DNA of 64,000 nt from Halopolyspora algeriensis (GTDB lineage: Bacteria; Actinomycetota; Actinomycetes; Mycobacteriales; Pseudonocardiaceae). Positions 35,374-44,897 of this stretch are shown in pieces. The first letter of the stretch is position 1. Each line of letters starts with the position of its first letter. The translations under genes were made by a program, and so were the position numbers. The notes beneath the pieces were generated by a model. It was not told where the DNA came from, searched no databases, and was given only the letters and a program-made list of their open reading frames with translations. The DNA lies in NCBI RefSeq assembly GCF_003337235.1, contig NZ_QPJC01000005.1, positions 1 through 64,000 of the forward strand. Reading direction: 5' to 3'.

Positions 35374-36450
35374 ATGGCCGGTCCGGAATCAGGGGTACCG
35401 ACGACTGCGCCATCGAGCGCGGGTCCCGCACGGGTACAGCACAATCCTCCCGAACTCGCGAGACTCCTGCGCACCGGGCCGTTCGACGAGGCGCTCCGCG
35501 CCGCCATCAGAGCCAGCCGGCTCAGCCTCGAACGCATCCAGCATCGCCTGAACGCCCGTGGCACTCCGGTCAGCATCACCGCATTGAGCTACTGGCAATC
35601 CGGCCGCAGGCGGCCCGAACGGCCGGACTCCCTGCGGGCACTGCAAGAACTGGAGAAGGTGCTCAACGTCGCCGAGGGTTCGCTTTCCGCCCTGCTCGGC
35701 CCTCCACGCCCACGCGGACGCATCCGCGCAGCCGGCGATGCTCCGCCGCTGAGCAGCCTGTGGTCGGACAGCACTTCCGCGGTGGAGCTGCTGGCGCAGG
35801 TGGACACCAGTCACGACAGCAACCTCACCCGACTCAGCCAGCACGATGTGGTGCACGTCGACGGTGACGGCGCCCAGGTGAAGGCTCGCATGCGCCAGCT
35901 CGTGCAGGCCGAGCGCAACGGGGTCGACCGCTGGGTGACGGTCTTCGACAGCGAGGGAACCGACGTGGCACCACCGACCGTCCGTGCGCTGCGCTCGTGC
36001 CGGCTCGGCCGGGTCCGCACCGACCACACCCAGGGCGTCGTGGTCGCGGAACTGCTGTTCGATCGCACGCTCGAACGCGGTGAGACGGTACTCATGGAGT
36101 ACGAAGTGGTGCCCGCACCCGAGACCAGGCATCTCAGGAACCGGGACCACACCTACTCCCGGCGGTTCCGCCTCCCCATCCGGGAATACGTGCTGGAACT
36201 GCAGTTCGACCCCGACCGGCCACCGTTGAACTGCGAGAGCTATGTGGCACACCCGGACGGTCAGGAAACCGAGCCCCCCAAGCCGCTCACGATCGACCGG
36301 TACGGCCGCACGCACGCCGTGGCACTCGACCTCGGCCTGGCCTCCTTCTGTGCCCGGTGGGAACCCGCCCCGGGCGGAGTGCCCGGCCGCTGGGCCGATG
36401 CCGCCGCGGCTGCGCCGCAGTTGACCGGGCCGGGAGTACGCCCCCACTGA
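35374..36450 (+). CDS. HTH protein with unknown C-terminal domain
   Basis: A 358-aa protein with an N-terminal helix-turn-helix-like region at about residues 25-95 (LRAAIRASRLSLERIQHRLNARG, ALSYWQSGRRRPERPDSLRAL), resembling XRE-type regulators. The C-terminal 230 residues form a beta-rich domain with LMEYEVVP, RRFRLPIREYVLELQFDP and NCESY segments that I do not recognise. ATG start with AGGAG five bases upstream. It is monocistronic or linked to the small YrhK-like gene 161 bases downstream. Likely a transcription regulator or a sensor coupled to DNA binding; function unknown. Confidence 0.72.
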   Translation: MAGPESGVPTTAPSSAGPARVQHNPPELARLLRTGPFDEALRAAIRASRLSLERIQHRLNARGTPVSITALSYWQSGRRRPERPDSLRALQELEKVLNVAEGSLSALLGPPRPRGRIRAAGDAPPLSSLWSDSTSAVELLAQVDTSHDSNLTRLSQHDVVHVDGDGAQVKARMRQLVQAERNGVDRWVTVFDSEGTDVAPPTVRALRSCRLGRVRTDHTQGVVVAELLFDRTLERGETVLMEYEVVPAPETRHLRNRDHTYSRRFRLPIREYVLELQFDPDRPPLNCESYVAHPDGQETEPPKPLTIDRYGRTHAVALDLGLASFCARWEPAPGGVPGRWADAAAAAPQLTGPGVRPH

Positions 36451-36611
36451 CCCCTTCGACGATGCGGCAGTGCTCGGTGAACCGAGCCGAAAGCACACTG
36501 CCACAGCAGTGCCGATTGCCGAGTTCTCCCGAACGGGCCACAATGCTCGTGTCGCAATGCGGCAATCAGCTTGATCCGGTCGAGCCTGTACCCCGACTCA
36601 GGAGTCACGAG

Positions 36612-36845
36612 ATGGCCATGAAAGCCGCACGGTTTCAGCGGCTCGCCACCGACTTCCAATGGGTTCATCAGGGCATCGGGATTTTCGGCAGTCTCACGTT
36701 CTTCATCGGCAGTATCTTCTTCCTGTGGAAGGATCCTCTTCAACTCGTCGGCGTGTGGCTGTTCATCATCGGCTCACTGGGGATGCTGATCGGCAATGTC
36801 GGGGCCTTCATCGTCAAGTACGGACGTCACCAACTCGACCTCTGA
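36612..36845 (+). CDS. Small membrane protein, YrhK-like
   Basis: A 77-aa protein with two hydrophobic segments (IGIFGSLTFFIGSIFFLW and LVGVWLFIIGSLGMLIGNVGAF), matching the YrhK domain pattern of small bacterial membrane proteins. The ATG at 36612 has AGGAG seven bases upstream; a second ATG lies two codons later. Function unknown. It sits downstream of the HTH gene on the same strand and converges on the next membrane-protein gene. Confidence 0.75.
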   Translation: MAMKAARFQRLATDFQWVHQGIGIFGSLTFFIGSIFFLWKDPLQLVGVWLFIIGSLGMLIGNVGAFIVKYGRHQLDL

Positions 36846-36916
36846 CCTCCGTGGACTTCTTCTTCGACCATGGACCGCGGACCTGCTCCTCCGCACGAAC
36901 CGGTCCGAAGGCGGTG

Positions 36917-37387
36917 CTACTCCTCGGACTCGGCATCCCGGTCGCCGAACACCCGCTGCTGAACACCTTCGGCGATCGCCAGCTCCGCGGACTCCACCAG
37001 TACGTACACCGCCGCGGCGAGCAACGGGGCCACCGGCCACACGAGCGGCTCGACAAGCCAGCTGCCCGCGGCGTAGGCGACTGCGAGCGAGGTAGCCACC
37101 GAGACGAGATTGGCCGCCGTACCCAGCAGCATGACCTCCGCGGGATGGGTGCTCGGCCTGCGACGGAAGCCGTTCGAGGCCACGGCCTCGATCAGCGAGA
37201 CGGCAACCACGGCACCCAATGCGAACAGCGTCACCTCGAACGCCGAGGGACTGCCGTGAAACGTCCCCAACATCCCGTAGGTCGTGGTGATCATCACGGA
37301 AAAGCCGAACGCGGAACTATTGTTGACAATCGAGGTCATCAGGCCGCGGCGATATCGGTCCCCGGTTTCCTGGTCGGTCCTGGACAA
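36917..37387 (-). CDS. Polytopic membrane protein of unknown function
   Basis: A 156-aa protein with about four membrane segments (FGFSVMITTTYGMLGTFHG; VTLFALGAVVAVSLIEAVA; EVMLLGTAANLVSVATSLAVAYAAG; VAPLLAAAVYVLVESAELAIAEG) and an acidic C-terminus. Among possible starts, TTG 37387 is preceded by AAGGAG at six bases and is preferred over GTG 37402 and ATG 37339. No family recognised. It is convergent with the YrhK-like gene and divergent from nothing in the immediate 72 bases upstream. Confidence 0.65.
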   Translation of the reverse strand: MSRTDQETGDRYRRGLMTSIVNNSSAFGFSVMITTTYGMLGTFHGSPSAFEVTLFALGAVVAVSLIEAVASNGFRRRPSTHPAEVMLLGTAANLVSVATSLAVAYAAGSWLVEPLVWPVAPLLAAAVYVLVESAELAIAEGVQQRVFGDRDAESEE

Positions 37388-37474
37388 CGAACACTCCTTC
37401 ACCAGCGCCCGTAACGGAATCGGTAGCTGTCAGTATCGGCCACGAAAGCCCGGTGCGAGGACCGCTTCCGTGGT

Positions 37475-38581
37475 TCAAAACAGAGTCAACTGCTCGGATG
37501 ACCGCGCACACTCGTTCCGAGTACCGGTCCCGGTATCGGATCGTTGCTCTTCCGGAGAACCTTCCCGGAAATTCGCCGCAGCCGCCGTTCCCAAGCCATG
37601 CCGTTGCTCTGCCGAGCGGACCATTTCGGCGACACGTCGCTGATACGCCTTCGGCGCGTAGGCGCCGTGGCGGTAGAGCCGCTCGTACAGCGGCAGCAGC
37701 TCGGGATGCTCCCGCTGCAGCCAGGCGTGATACCACTCCCGCGCACCCGGGCGCAGATGCAGCACCAGCGGTGTCACGGACTCGGCACCGGCTCGGGCGA
37801 TGGCTGCGACGGTGTGCTCGATCCGCTCGGCCGAGTCGCTCAAGCCCGGCAGTATCGGCGCCATCAGCACCGTGCAGCCGATGCCGACCTCGGCGAAGCG
37901 GCGCACCACGTCGAGGCGCCGCAACGGCGACGGCGCGCCCGGCTCCACCGTCCGCCACAGGGCTTCGTCGATCGAGCCCACCGACACCGCCACCGAGACA
38001 CGGGTCCGCTCGGCCGCTTCTCGCAACAGGTCCAGATCACGCAGGATCAGCGTACCCTTGGTCAGGATGGAGAACGGGTTGGCCGCATCCCGCAGTGCCG
38101 CGAGAATCTCGCGCATCAGCCGGTAGTGCCCTTCCGCACGCTGGTAGGGATCCGTGTTGGTGCCCATCGCGATGGACTCCCCCGTCCAGCGCGGGGCGGC
38201 GAGTTCCCGCCGCAGCAAGCTGCCCGCATTGACCTTCACCACGACCTTGCTGTCGAAGTCGTGCCCGCTGTCGAGATCCAGGTACGTGTGCGTGTTCCTG
38301 GCGAAGCAGTACCGGCACGCGTGCCCGCAGCCCCGGTACGGGTTCAGCGTCCATTCGAAAGGTACTCCGGAGGACCCCGGAACACGGTTGATGATCGACT
38401 TCGCGGTGATCTCGATGGCGTAGGTCTCCGCGGTGCCCGCCTCGATCGGCACGGGATCCGGCAGCCGCAGGCCCGCCCGGCCGGTGCCCCGTTCCGAGTC
38501 CCGCTCCTCGGGGAGGTCCAGAGGCAACTCCGGTACCCCACCGGCATGCACGCCGGTGACCCGTTGACCTTCCCAGCGCAT
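37475..38581 (-). CDS. Radical SAM protein, spore photoproduct lyase-like (Rv2578c type), with clamp-binding-like C-terminus
   Basis: A 368-aa radical SAM enzyme. The iron-sulfur cluster motif CGHACRYC (Cys85, Cys89, Cys92) is followed by AMGTNTDPYQRAEG and ILTKGTLILRDLDLL, features of the SPL-like/Rv2578c group. The last five residues are QLTLF, very close to the sliding-clamp-binding consensus QL(S/D)LF, preceded by a probably flexible Ser/Thr/Gly/Glu-rich tail. The ATG at 38581 is eight bases downstream of a 15/16 LexA-type box. Together these suggest a DNA-damage-induced repair enzyme recruited to the replication clamp. The chemistry is inferred from the family only; no substrate is proven. 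Confidence 0.88.
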   Translation of the reverse strand: MRWEGQRVTGVHAGGVPELPLDLPEERDSERGTGRAGLRLPDPVPIEAGTAETYAIEITAKSIINRVPGSSGVPFEWTLNPYRGCGHACRYCFARNTHTYLDLDSGHDFDSKVVVKVNAGSLLRRELAAPRWTGESIAMGTNTDPYQRAEGHYRLMREILAALRDAANPFSILTKGTLILRDLDLLREAAERTRVSVAVSVGSIDEALWRTVEPGAPSPLRRLDVVRRFAEVGIGCTVLMAPILPGLSDSAERIEHTVAAIARAGAESVTPLVLHLRPGAREWYHAWLQREHPELLPLYERLYRHGAYAPKAYQRRVAEMVRSAEQRHGLGTAAAANFREGSPEEQRSDTGTGTRNECARSSEQLTLF

Positions 38582-38589
38582 GCACTCAT

Positions 38590-38605
38590 TCGAACACGGA
38601 TTCGA
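38590..38605 (-). promoter_or_regulatory. LexA (SOS) box upstream of the radical SAM gene
   Basis: On plus TCGAACACGGATTCGA matches the actinobacterial SOS box TCGAAC-N4-GTTCGA at 11 of 12 fixed bases (15 of 16 positions including the free spacer). It ends eight bases before the ATG and so would overlap the promoter or transcription start. Confidence 0.82.
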
Positions 38606-38682
38606 GAGGCTGTCCAGGTGGCTTCTCGGCGTGTCGGGACCACCGTGCCGGGGCGCGCAGCCCACCCACGACCGGCCGTGGA

Positions 38683-39318
38683 TCAGTCCAGGGTGGTCAC
38701 GAACTTGGCCACATCCTCGGACCTGAGCCTCTGAGCCATCCTGCCCTGCGGAGCCAGCGAGGCGAGCCGATACAGCGGCCTCCCGGCAGCCGCCTCACCC
38801 CGCGCCTCCGCCTTCAACTGCGCCACCAGCAGGTCCGACAGCACCAGCGCACGAGTATCGCCGGTGCTCGCCAGCGTGTCGGCCAGCCGTCGCAACGAGT
38901 GGACTCCCAGCTCCTTGCCCCCGGTTCCGGCGTACATGGCCACGGCGATGTTGAGTGTCTTGCCCTTCGGCGGACCACTGACCAGCAGGCTTATCGTGCG
39001 CATCCCGCGCAGGTCGGTGACCAGCACGTCCAGCTTCTCCGCGGCACGCAGGTCGACCACTCGGGTGCCGAAGGCACGAGCTGCGACCTCGGTGCCCTGC
39101 AACCAGTAGGTCTTGCGGGACTCACCGTAGGCCAACAGCAGCAACGGCAGGGCGAGCACGCCGGTGGTGACGAAGAAACCGAGCGGTCCGAGGAGCACGC
39201 CGACGATCCCGCCGCAGGCGGCACCGACGATCACGGCGGCGATGCCGACGTTGCGAGCACGCTTGCGCAGCGCACTGCGCTCCAGCAGGTCGAGCGGGAC
39301 GGAACTCTCGTCGCTCAT
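38683..39318 (-). CDS. Membrane protein of unknown function next to hisS
   Basis: A 211-aa protein with a basic N-terminal helix ([10 protein letters not shown]), two membrane segments ([22 protein letters not shown] and [18 protein letters not shown]) and a soluble C-domain of about 140 residues ([31 protein letters not shown]). No recognised function. The ATG at 39318 overlaps the hisS stop (ATGA), so it is translated with hisS. Similar small membrane proteins trail hisS in related actinobacteria, from memory. Confidence 0.7.
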   Translation of the reverse strand: MSDESSVPLDLLERSALRKRARNVGIAAVIVGAACGGIVGVLLGPLGFFVTTGVLALPLLLLAYGESRKTYWLQGTEVAARAFGTRVVDLRAAEKLDVLVTDLRGMRTISLLVSGPPKGKTLNIAVAMYAGTGGKELGVHSLRRLADTLASTGDTRALVLSDLLVAQLKAEARGEAAAGRPLYRLASLAPQGRMAQRLRSEDVAKFVTTLD

Positions 39319-40577
39319 CGCCCGAGTTCCGCCCGCGCCTCGTCCACGACCGAGTCCAGGCCCACCGTGCGCTGCTGCCCGCCGGCCAGCTCCTTGAGCT
39401 GCGCCGTACCGGAAGCCAGGTCCCGATCGCCGAGCACGAGCGCCACCCGCGCCCCGGAGCGGTCGGCGGCTTTCATCGCTCCCTTGAGCCCCTTGCCGCC
39501 GTAGGCCACCTCGACACGCACGCCCGAGCGCCGCAGCTGCCCGGCAGTCTCGACCAACCGCCGCTTGGCGGTCTCTCCGAGCGGGACGCAGTAGACATCG
39601 CAGCGAGCCGGATCCCCGGGCGTCACTCCCTCGACCTGGCAGGCCAGCAGGGTGCGGTCCAGACCGAGGCCGAATCCCACGCCGGACAGTTCGGCGCCTC
39701 CCAGCTCGGCCATGAGCCCGTCGTAGCGACCACCCCCGCCGATGCCGGACTGCGCGCCGAGCCCGTCGTGGACGAACTCGAAGGTGGTCTTGGTGTAGTA
39801 GTCGAGGCCGCGCACCAGCCACGGATTCTCGGTGAACGGCACTCCCAGGTCGTTCAGGTGCGCCTTGACCTGCTCGTAGTGGTCCTTGGCCGCCGCCGAG
39901 AGGTGATCGGCCATGAGCGGCGCGTCGGCCACCATCTCCCGGACCTCGGGACGCTTGTCGTCCAGCACTCGCAGCGGATTGAGTTCCGCACGCTGGCGCG
40001 TTTCCTCGTCCAGCGGCAGACCACGCAGGAACTCCTGCAGCCTGCTCCGGTACTCGGGACGGCAGCTGCTGTCTCCGAGCGAGGTGAGTTCGATGCGGTG
40101 CCCGGTGATGCCGAGCCTGCGGTAGCCCTCGTCGGCGATCGCGATCACCTCGGCGTCGAGGGCGGGGTCGTCGACACCGATCGCCTCGACACCGAGCTGC
40201 TGCAGTTGCCGGTACCGGCCGGCCTGGGGCCGCTCGTACCGGAAGAACGCACCGCTGTAGTAGAGCTTGAGCGGGAGCTGCCCGCGGTCGAGGCCGTGTT
40301 CGATCACCGAGCGGATCACACCTGCCGTACCCTCCGGGCGCAGCGTGATCGAACGCCCGCCCTGGTCGGCGAAGGTGTACATCTCCTTGCTGACGACATC
40401 GGTCGACTCGCCGACGCCCCGGGCGAACAGTGCGGTGTCTTCGAACAGGGGCAGCTCGATGTAGCCGTAGCCGGCGCGGCGCACCGCCTCGGCGAGTGTC
40501 TCGCGCACCGCGACGAACCCGGCCGAATCCGGGGGGTAGTACTCGGGAATCCCCTTGGGGGCGTTGAAGGTACTCAT
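39315..40577 (-). CDS. hisS: Histidyl-tRNA synthetase
   Basis: Class IIa synthetase of 420 aa. Motif 1 region [21 protein letters not shown], motif 2 [32 protein letters not shown], the histidine-A loop [15 protein letters not shown], and motif 3 [14 protein letters not shown]. The C-terminal anticodon-binding domain starts near 330. ATG at 40577. It precedes the membrane-protein gene with overlap and follows the metallo-hydrolase by 22 bases. Confidence 0.96.
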   Translation of the reverse strand: MSTFNAPKGIPEYYPPDSAGFVAVRETLAEAVRRAGYGYIELPLFEDTALFARGVGESTDVVSKEMYTFADQGGRSITLRPEGTAGVIRSVIEHGLDRGQLPLKLYYSGAFFRYERPQAGRYRQLQQLGVEAIGVDDPALDAEVIAIADEGYRRLGITGHRIELTSLGDSSCRPEYRSRLQEFLRGLPLDEETRQRAELNPLRVLDDKRPEVREMVADAPLMADHLSAAAKDHYEQVKAHLNDLGVPFTENPWLVRGLDYYTKTTFEFVHDGLGAQSGIGGGGRYDGLMAELGGAELSGVGFGLGLDRTLLACQVEGVTPGDPARCDVYCVPLGETAKRRLVETAGQLRRSGVRVEVAYGGKGLKGAMKAADRSGARVALVLGDRDLASGTAQLKELAGGQQRTVGLDSVVDEARAELGR

Positions 40578-40599
40578 CAGTGGTGTTTCACAGTCCTCG

Positions 40600-41313
40600 T
40601 CACAGGCCGTGGCCGGAGTCGCCCGGAACGGGACCCGTGCTCGCGGAGGCCTCGCCGAGGCCCTGCAGGAACGGGTTGCCCGCGCGCTCGCGACCGATGG
40701 TGGTGGTTGGTCCGTGGCCCGGCAGTACCACTGTCTCGTCCTCGAGCGTCAACACGCTGCTGCGCAGCGTTTCCAGCATGCGCTCGTGGTCACCACCGGG
40801 CAGGTCGGTGCGTCCGATGGCTCCGGCGAAGAGGGTGTCACCGGACAGCAGCAGCCGGCCGCCCTCGTCGCTCTCGGCGCCGAACAGCATCGACCCGCCG
40901 GTATGGCCGGGGGCGTGGACGGCCTCGAAGCGGATCCCGGCCAGGTCCAGCCGGTCTCCGTCGGCCAGTTCGCGAATGTCGGGCGGAGCGCTCACGGCCA
41001 CTCCCTCGAAGAGCTGGCGGCCCTGCGGGCCGAGGGCGGCCCCGGGATCGGTGAGCATGTAGCTGTCATCGGGATGCACCCACGCCGGGATCCCGTGGTT
41101 GCGGCACAGGTCCGCCGCCGAGAAGACGTGGTCGAAATGCCCGTGGGTGAGCAGCACTCCCTCCGGAGTGAGCTGATGCTTGCGGAGCCGCTCCTCCACG
41201 GCTTCCACGGCGTCCTGGCCCGGGTCGACCACGACGCACCGCCCTCCCTCGGCCGGGGCGAGCACGTAGCAGTTCGCCTGCAGCTGTCCGACCGGGAACC
41301 CGACGACAAGCAC
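40600..41313 (-). CDS. Metallo-beta-lactamase-fold hydrolase (glyoxalase II-like)
   Basis: A 237-aa metal-dependent hydrolase. The metal motif THGHFDH is at residues 56-62, with further ligands in [15 protein letters not shown] and the final PGHGPTT. Glyoxalase II-like proteins encoded beside hisS (Rv2581c in M. tuberculosis) are of uncertain substrate. GTG start at 41313 with an AGGAAAGG further upstream. Its 5' leader contains a strong hairpin (41347-41372). Confidence 0.85.
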   Translation of the reverse strand: MLVVGFPVGQLQANCYVLAPAEGGRCVVVDPGQDAVEAVEERLRKHQLTPEGVLLTHGHFDHVFSAADLCRNHGIPAWVHPDDSYMLTDPGAALGPQGRQLFEGVAVSAPPDIRELADGDRLDLAGIRFEAVHAPGHTGGSMLFGAESDEGGRLLLSGDTLFAGAIGRTDLPGGDHERMLETLRSSVLTLEDETVVLPGHGPTTTIGRERAGNPFLQGLGEASASTGPVPGDSGHGL

Positions 41314-41346
41314 GGGAGCGTTACCTTTCCTACCGGGAACACGAGC

Positions 41347-41372
41347 GTGATCCGGCCGCGTGGCCGGATCAC
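41347..41372 (-). promoter_or_regulatory. Perfect 11-bp hairpin in the metallo-hydrolase leader
   Basis: GTGATCCGGCC (41347-41357) and GGCCGGATCAC (41362-41372) with a 4-base loop. It lies 33 bases upstream of the GTG start, between divergent genes, so it is not a terminator for an upstream gene on this strand. A TAAGCT minus-10-like element at 41390-41385 would place it at the very 5' end of the mRNA. Confidence 0.55.
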
Positions 41373-41526
41373 TTCAGCACGTCCAGCTTAGCCGTGCGGT
41401 CACTCGATTTCGGCACACAGGGCCCGTTTAGACTCCCGGCGACGAATGTCAACCACGGTCGGCACGACCGCACATCCGGTCGGCGCGGACGCACCGCCGT
41501 GATCGCGGACTCCGAGGAGGGAGCCA

Positions 41527-42360
41527 GTGTCCAGCAACGAACAGCGTCGCCAGGCCGCCAAGAGCAAGCTCGAGCGACAGCTGGCACGCCGGGCGGAACG
41601 GGTGAAGCGGCGCAGAACCATCGCGGTGAGCACGACCATCGCCGTGGTGATCGCGGCCGTGGTGGGCGCCTTCTACGTCACCCGCGGCGGTGGGGACGGG
41701 CAGCAGGCCGCAGCGCAGCAGCAGAAGCAGGCCGACATCACCATTCCGAGCACGATGGCACCGTCACCATCCCGACCCACGCCGCTTGCCGATCCGGTTT
41801 CCTGTGAGTACCGGCCCGGTGGCGAACCGGCCAAACCGGTGCAGCCGCCCGCTGATGGCGAGGTGTCCTCCACCGGAACCGTGCAGGCCACCATCGAGAC
41901 CAACCTCGGCAACATCCCGATCACTCTGGATCGGTCGCTGGCCCCGTGCACGGTGAACAGCTTCATCCACCTCGCCGAGCAGAGTTTCTACGACGACACC
42001 TCGTGCCATCGGCTCTCCACCGAGGGCTTGCAGATGCTGCAGTGCGGCGACCCCACCGGCAAAGGCACCGGAGGCCCCGGCTACGAATTCGATGATGAGA
42101 CCTTCTCGCAGTTGAAGTACGGGCGCGGGTACCTCGCCATGGCCAATTCCGGTCCGGACACCAATGGCAGCCAGTTCTTCATGGTCTACGGCACGGCGAA
42201 ACTGCCGCCCAAATACACCGTGTTCGGCACGATCTCCCAAGAAGGCCTGAAGGTCGTCGACGAGGTCGCCCGCGCCGGCCACGACGGCGCCTTCAAGCGG
42301 GCGGGCGGCGGCCACCCGAACAAGAAGATCACCTTCAAGCAGGTCACGGTCAGGACATGA
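41527..42360 (+). CDS. Membrane-anchored cyclophilin (peptidyl-prolyl isomerase)
   Basis: A 277-aa cis-trans prolyl isomerase fixed in the membrane. A basic cytoplasmic segment (residues 1-30) is followed by one membrane helix at about 31-51 (TIAVSTTIAVVIAAVVGAFYV), a Gln/Ala/Pro-rich linker, and an extracytoplasmic cyclophilin domain from 115 (TVQATIETNLGNIPITLDRSLAPCTVNSF). That domain contains GRGYLAMANSGPDTNGSQFFM. It matches the Rv2582/ppiB position between the hydrolase and relA. GTG start with GGAGGG upstream. Confidence 0.92.
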   Translation: MSSNEQRRQAAKSKLERQLARRAERVKRRRTIAVSTTIAVVIAAVVGAFYVTRGGGDGQQAAAQQQKQADITIPSTMAPSPSRPTPLADPVSCEYRPGGEPAKPVQPPADGEVSSTGTVQATIETNLGNIPITLDRSLAPCTVNSFIHLAEQSFYDDTSCHRLSTEGLQMLQCGDPTGKGTGGPGYEFDDETFSQLKYGRGYLAMANSGPDTNGSQFFMVYGTAKLPPKYTVFGTISQEGLKVVDEVARAGHDGAFKRAGGGHPNKKITFKQVTVRT

Positions 42361-42366
42361 GCCACG

Positions 42367-42398
42367 GTGGCCGCACGGGGATGCCTCCGTGCGGCCAC
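42367..42398. terminator. Bidirectional terminator between the cyclophilin and relA
   Basis: GTGGCCGCACGG (42367-42378) and CCGTGCGGCCAC (42387-42398) form a perfect 12-bp stem with an 8-base loop, centred in the 52-base convergent gap. Confidence 0.85.
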
Positions 42399-42412
42399 TG
42401 CACGGCGGGAAC

Positions 42413-44722
42413 TCAGGCCGCCGAGGTGACGCGGTAGACGTCGTAGACGCCCTCGATGTTGCGGACGGCCTTGAGCACGTGGCCGAGGTGCTTGGGTTCA
42501 CCCATCTCGAACGAGAACCGGCTGACCGCCACCCGGTCGTTGGAGGTGGTCACCGATGCCGAGAGGATGTTGACCCGCTCGTCGGCCAGCACCTTGGTCA
42601 CGTCCGACAGCAGCCGGTGCCGGTCCAGTGCCTCGACCTGGATGGCCACCAGGAACACCGAGGAGTTCGACGGCGCCCAGTGGACCTCCACCAACCGCTC
42701 CGGTGATGTGCGCAGGTCGTCGGCGTTGGTGCAGTCGGTGCGGTGCACGCTGACACCACCACCTCTGGTGACGAACCCGAGGATCTCGTCACCGGGTACC
42801 GGGGTACAGCACTTCGCCAGCTTCGACCAGACGTTGGCGGTGTCCCCGACGATCACCCCGGAATCCCCGGTGCTGCGCCTGCGCTCCACCGTGGAAGGCG
42901 TGGCCCGTTCGGCGATCTCGTCCTCGGCCTGCTCCACTCCGCCGATCGAGGCGACCAGCCGTTGCACCACGTGGTGGGACGAAACCTGGCGCTCCCCCAC
43001 CGCCGCGTACAGCGCCGTCACGTCGGCGTAGTGCAGTTCCTTGGCCACCGCGCCGATGGAATCGGCCGAGATCAGGCGCTGGACCGGCAGCCCGAGCCTG
43101 CGGACCTCCTTGGCGATCGCCTGCTTGCCGGACTCGATCGATTCCTCGCGACGTTCCTTGGCGAACCACTGCTTGATCTTGGCCTTGGCCCGCGGGGAAG
43201 CGACGAACGACAGCCAGTCGCGGCTCGGTCCGGATCCTTCGGCCTTGGAGGTGAAGATCTCGACGACCTCGCCGTTTTCCAGCTTGCGCTCCAGCGCGAC
43301 CAGCCGGCCGTTGACCCGGGCCCCGATACAGCGGTTCCCGACCTCGGTGTGCACGCTGTAGGCGAAGTCCACCGGGGTCGAACCGGACGGCAGCGTGATC
43401 ACGTCCCCCTTGGGAGTGAACACGAAGATTTCCCGGGTGTTCAGGTCGTAGCGCAGCGATTCCAGGAACTCGCCGGGGTCGGCGGCTTCGCGCTGCCAGT
43501 CCAGCAACTGGCGCATCCAGGCCATTTCGTCGACCTCGACCCCGCCGCCTGCGCCGTTGCGACCCTTGGTCTCCTTGTAGCGCCAGTGCGCGGCAATACC
43601 GTACTCGGCGGTACGGTGCATCTCCTCGGTGCGAATCTGGACTTCGAGCGGCTTGCCCTCCGGCCCGATCACGGTGGTGTGCAGGGATTGGTACACCCCG
43701 AACCGGGGTTGGGCGATGTAGTCCTTGAACCGGCCGGGCATCGGCTGCCACAGCGCGTGCACGACCCCCATCGCCGCGTAGCAGTCCCGCACCTCGTCGA
43801 CCAGGATGCGCACACCCACCAGGTCGTGAATGTCGTCGAAGTCGCGGCCACGGACGATCATCTTCTGGTGGATCGAGTAGTAGTGCTTGGGCCTGCCCTC
43901 CACCTTGGCCGACAGGTGCGCGGTATTGAGCTGACCGGACAGCTCGTCGACCACGGTGCGCAAGTACGTGTCCCGCGAGGGGGCACGGTTGGCCACGAGG
44001 CGGACGATCTCGTCGTACTTCTTGGGCTGCAGGATGGCGAAGGCCAGATCCTCCAGTTCCCACTTGATCGTGGCCATCCCCAGACGGTGTGCCAGGGGGG
44101 CGAGCACCTCCAGGGTCTCCTTCGCCTTGCGGGCCTGCTTCTCCGGCGGCAGGAACCGCATGGTGCGCATGTTGTGCAGCCGGTCGGCCAGCTTGATGAC
44201 GAGCACCCGCGGGTCCCGGGCCATCGCGATGATCATCTTGCGGATGGTCTCGGCCTCCGCCGCGGCCCCCAGCTTGACCTTGTCCAGCTTCGTGACCCCG
44301 TCGACGAGGTGCGAGATCTCCTCGCCGAAGTCCCCTTCCAGACGCTGGAGCGAGTACTCGGTGTCCTCGACCGTGTCGTGCAGGAGCGCGGCCACCAGGG
44401 TGGTGGTGTCCATCCCGAGCTCACCGAGGATCGTGGCCACCGCCAGCGGGTGCGTGATGTAGGGGTCGCCGGACTTGCGCTGCTGATGGTGATGCTTGTC
44501 CTCGGCGACGTCGTAGGCCCGCTGCAGCAACCCGAGGTCGGCCTGCGGATGCATCTCCCGATGTACTGCGGCCAGGGGCTCGAGAACCTGCTTGACCTGC
44601 GCGGGACGTTGGGCCGTGATCCGGCGGGCCAGGCGCGCACGGACCCGCCGGGTCGCCGAGGCCGGGCGGGGCGTGGAAAACGCCTCGGTCGCCGAAGCAG
44701 GAGACTCGACTTCTTGGCTCAC
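42413..44722 (-). CDS. relA: Bifunctional (p)ppGpp synthetase/hydrolase Rel
   Basis: Rel makes and degrades (p)ppGpp in the stringent response. 769 aa: HD hydrolase domain with intact His115-Asp116 ([13 protein letters not shown]), synthetase domain with [14 protein letters not shown] and [16 protein letters not shown], a TGS domain ([17 protein letters not shown]), a conserved-Cys segment ([15 protein letters not shown]) and a C-terminal ACT domain. Both catalytic halves look functional. GTG at 44722 is six bases after GGGAG; the frame continues upstream without similarity. It is followed by the hairpin at 42367-42398. Confidence 0.96.
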   Translation of the reverse strand: MSQEVESPASATEAFSTPRPASATRRVRARLARRITAQRPAQVKQVLEPLAAVHREMHPQADLGLLQRAYDVAEDKHHHQQRKSGDPYITHPLAVATILGELGMDTTTLVAALLHDTVEDTEYSLQRLEGDFGEEISHLVDGVTKLDKVKLGAAAEAETIRKMIIAMARDPRVLVIKLADRLHNMRTMRFLPPEKQARKAKETLEVLAPLAHRLGMATIKWELEDLAFAILQPKKYDEIVRLVANRAPSRDTYLRTVVDELSGQLNTAHLSAKVEGRPKHYYSIHQKMIVRGRDFDDIHDLVGVRILVDEVRDCYAAMGVVHALWQPMPGRFKDYIAQPRFGVYQSLHTTVIGPEGKPLEVQIRTEEMHRTAEYGIAAHWRYKETKGRNGAGGGVEVDEMAWMRQLLDWQREAADPGEFLESLRYDLNTREIFVFTPKGDVITLPSGSTPVDFAYSVHTEVGNRCIGARVNGRLVALERKLENGEVVEIFTSKAEGSGPSRDWLSFVASPRAKAKIKQWFAKERREESIESGKQAIAKEVRRLGLPVQRLISADSIGAVAKELHYADVTALYAAVGERQVSSHHVVQRLVASIGGVEQAEDEIAERATPSTVERRRSTGDSGVIVGDTANVWSKLAKCCTPVPGDEILGFVTRGGGVSVHRTDCTNADDLRTSPERLVEVHWAPSNSSVFLVAIQVEALDRHRLLSDVTKVLADERVNILSASVTTSNDRVAVSRFSFEMGEPKHLGHVLKAVRNIEGVYDVYRVTSAA

Positions 44723-44874
44723 CACACGCTCCCGGGCACTGGGGAAACTGTCCGTCCGTCGGGTCCGGTGCCATCGTGGAGCTGCCGCCGAGGAGTCCTG
44801 ACGCCAGGACCCGGACACCGAGCATAACGCCACGTGACCGCGAACCCTTCCCGGGAGGGTCACTCGCAGGCCCG

Positions 44875-44897
44875 GAAGCCGGTCATGCCCCGGCTTC
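44875..44897 (-). terminator. Hairpin at the end of apt
   Basis: GAAGCCGG (44875-44882) and CCGGCTTC (44890-44897) form an 8-bp stem with a 7-base loop overlapping the apt stop codon, before the relA 5' region. It may end the yajC/secDF-apt transcript. Confidence 0.55.
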
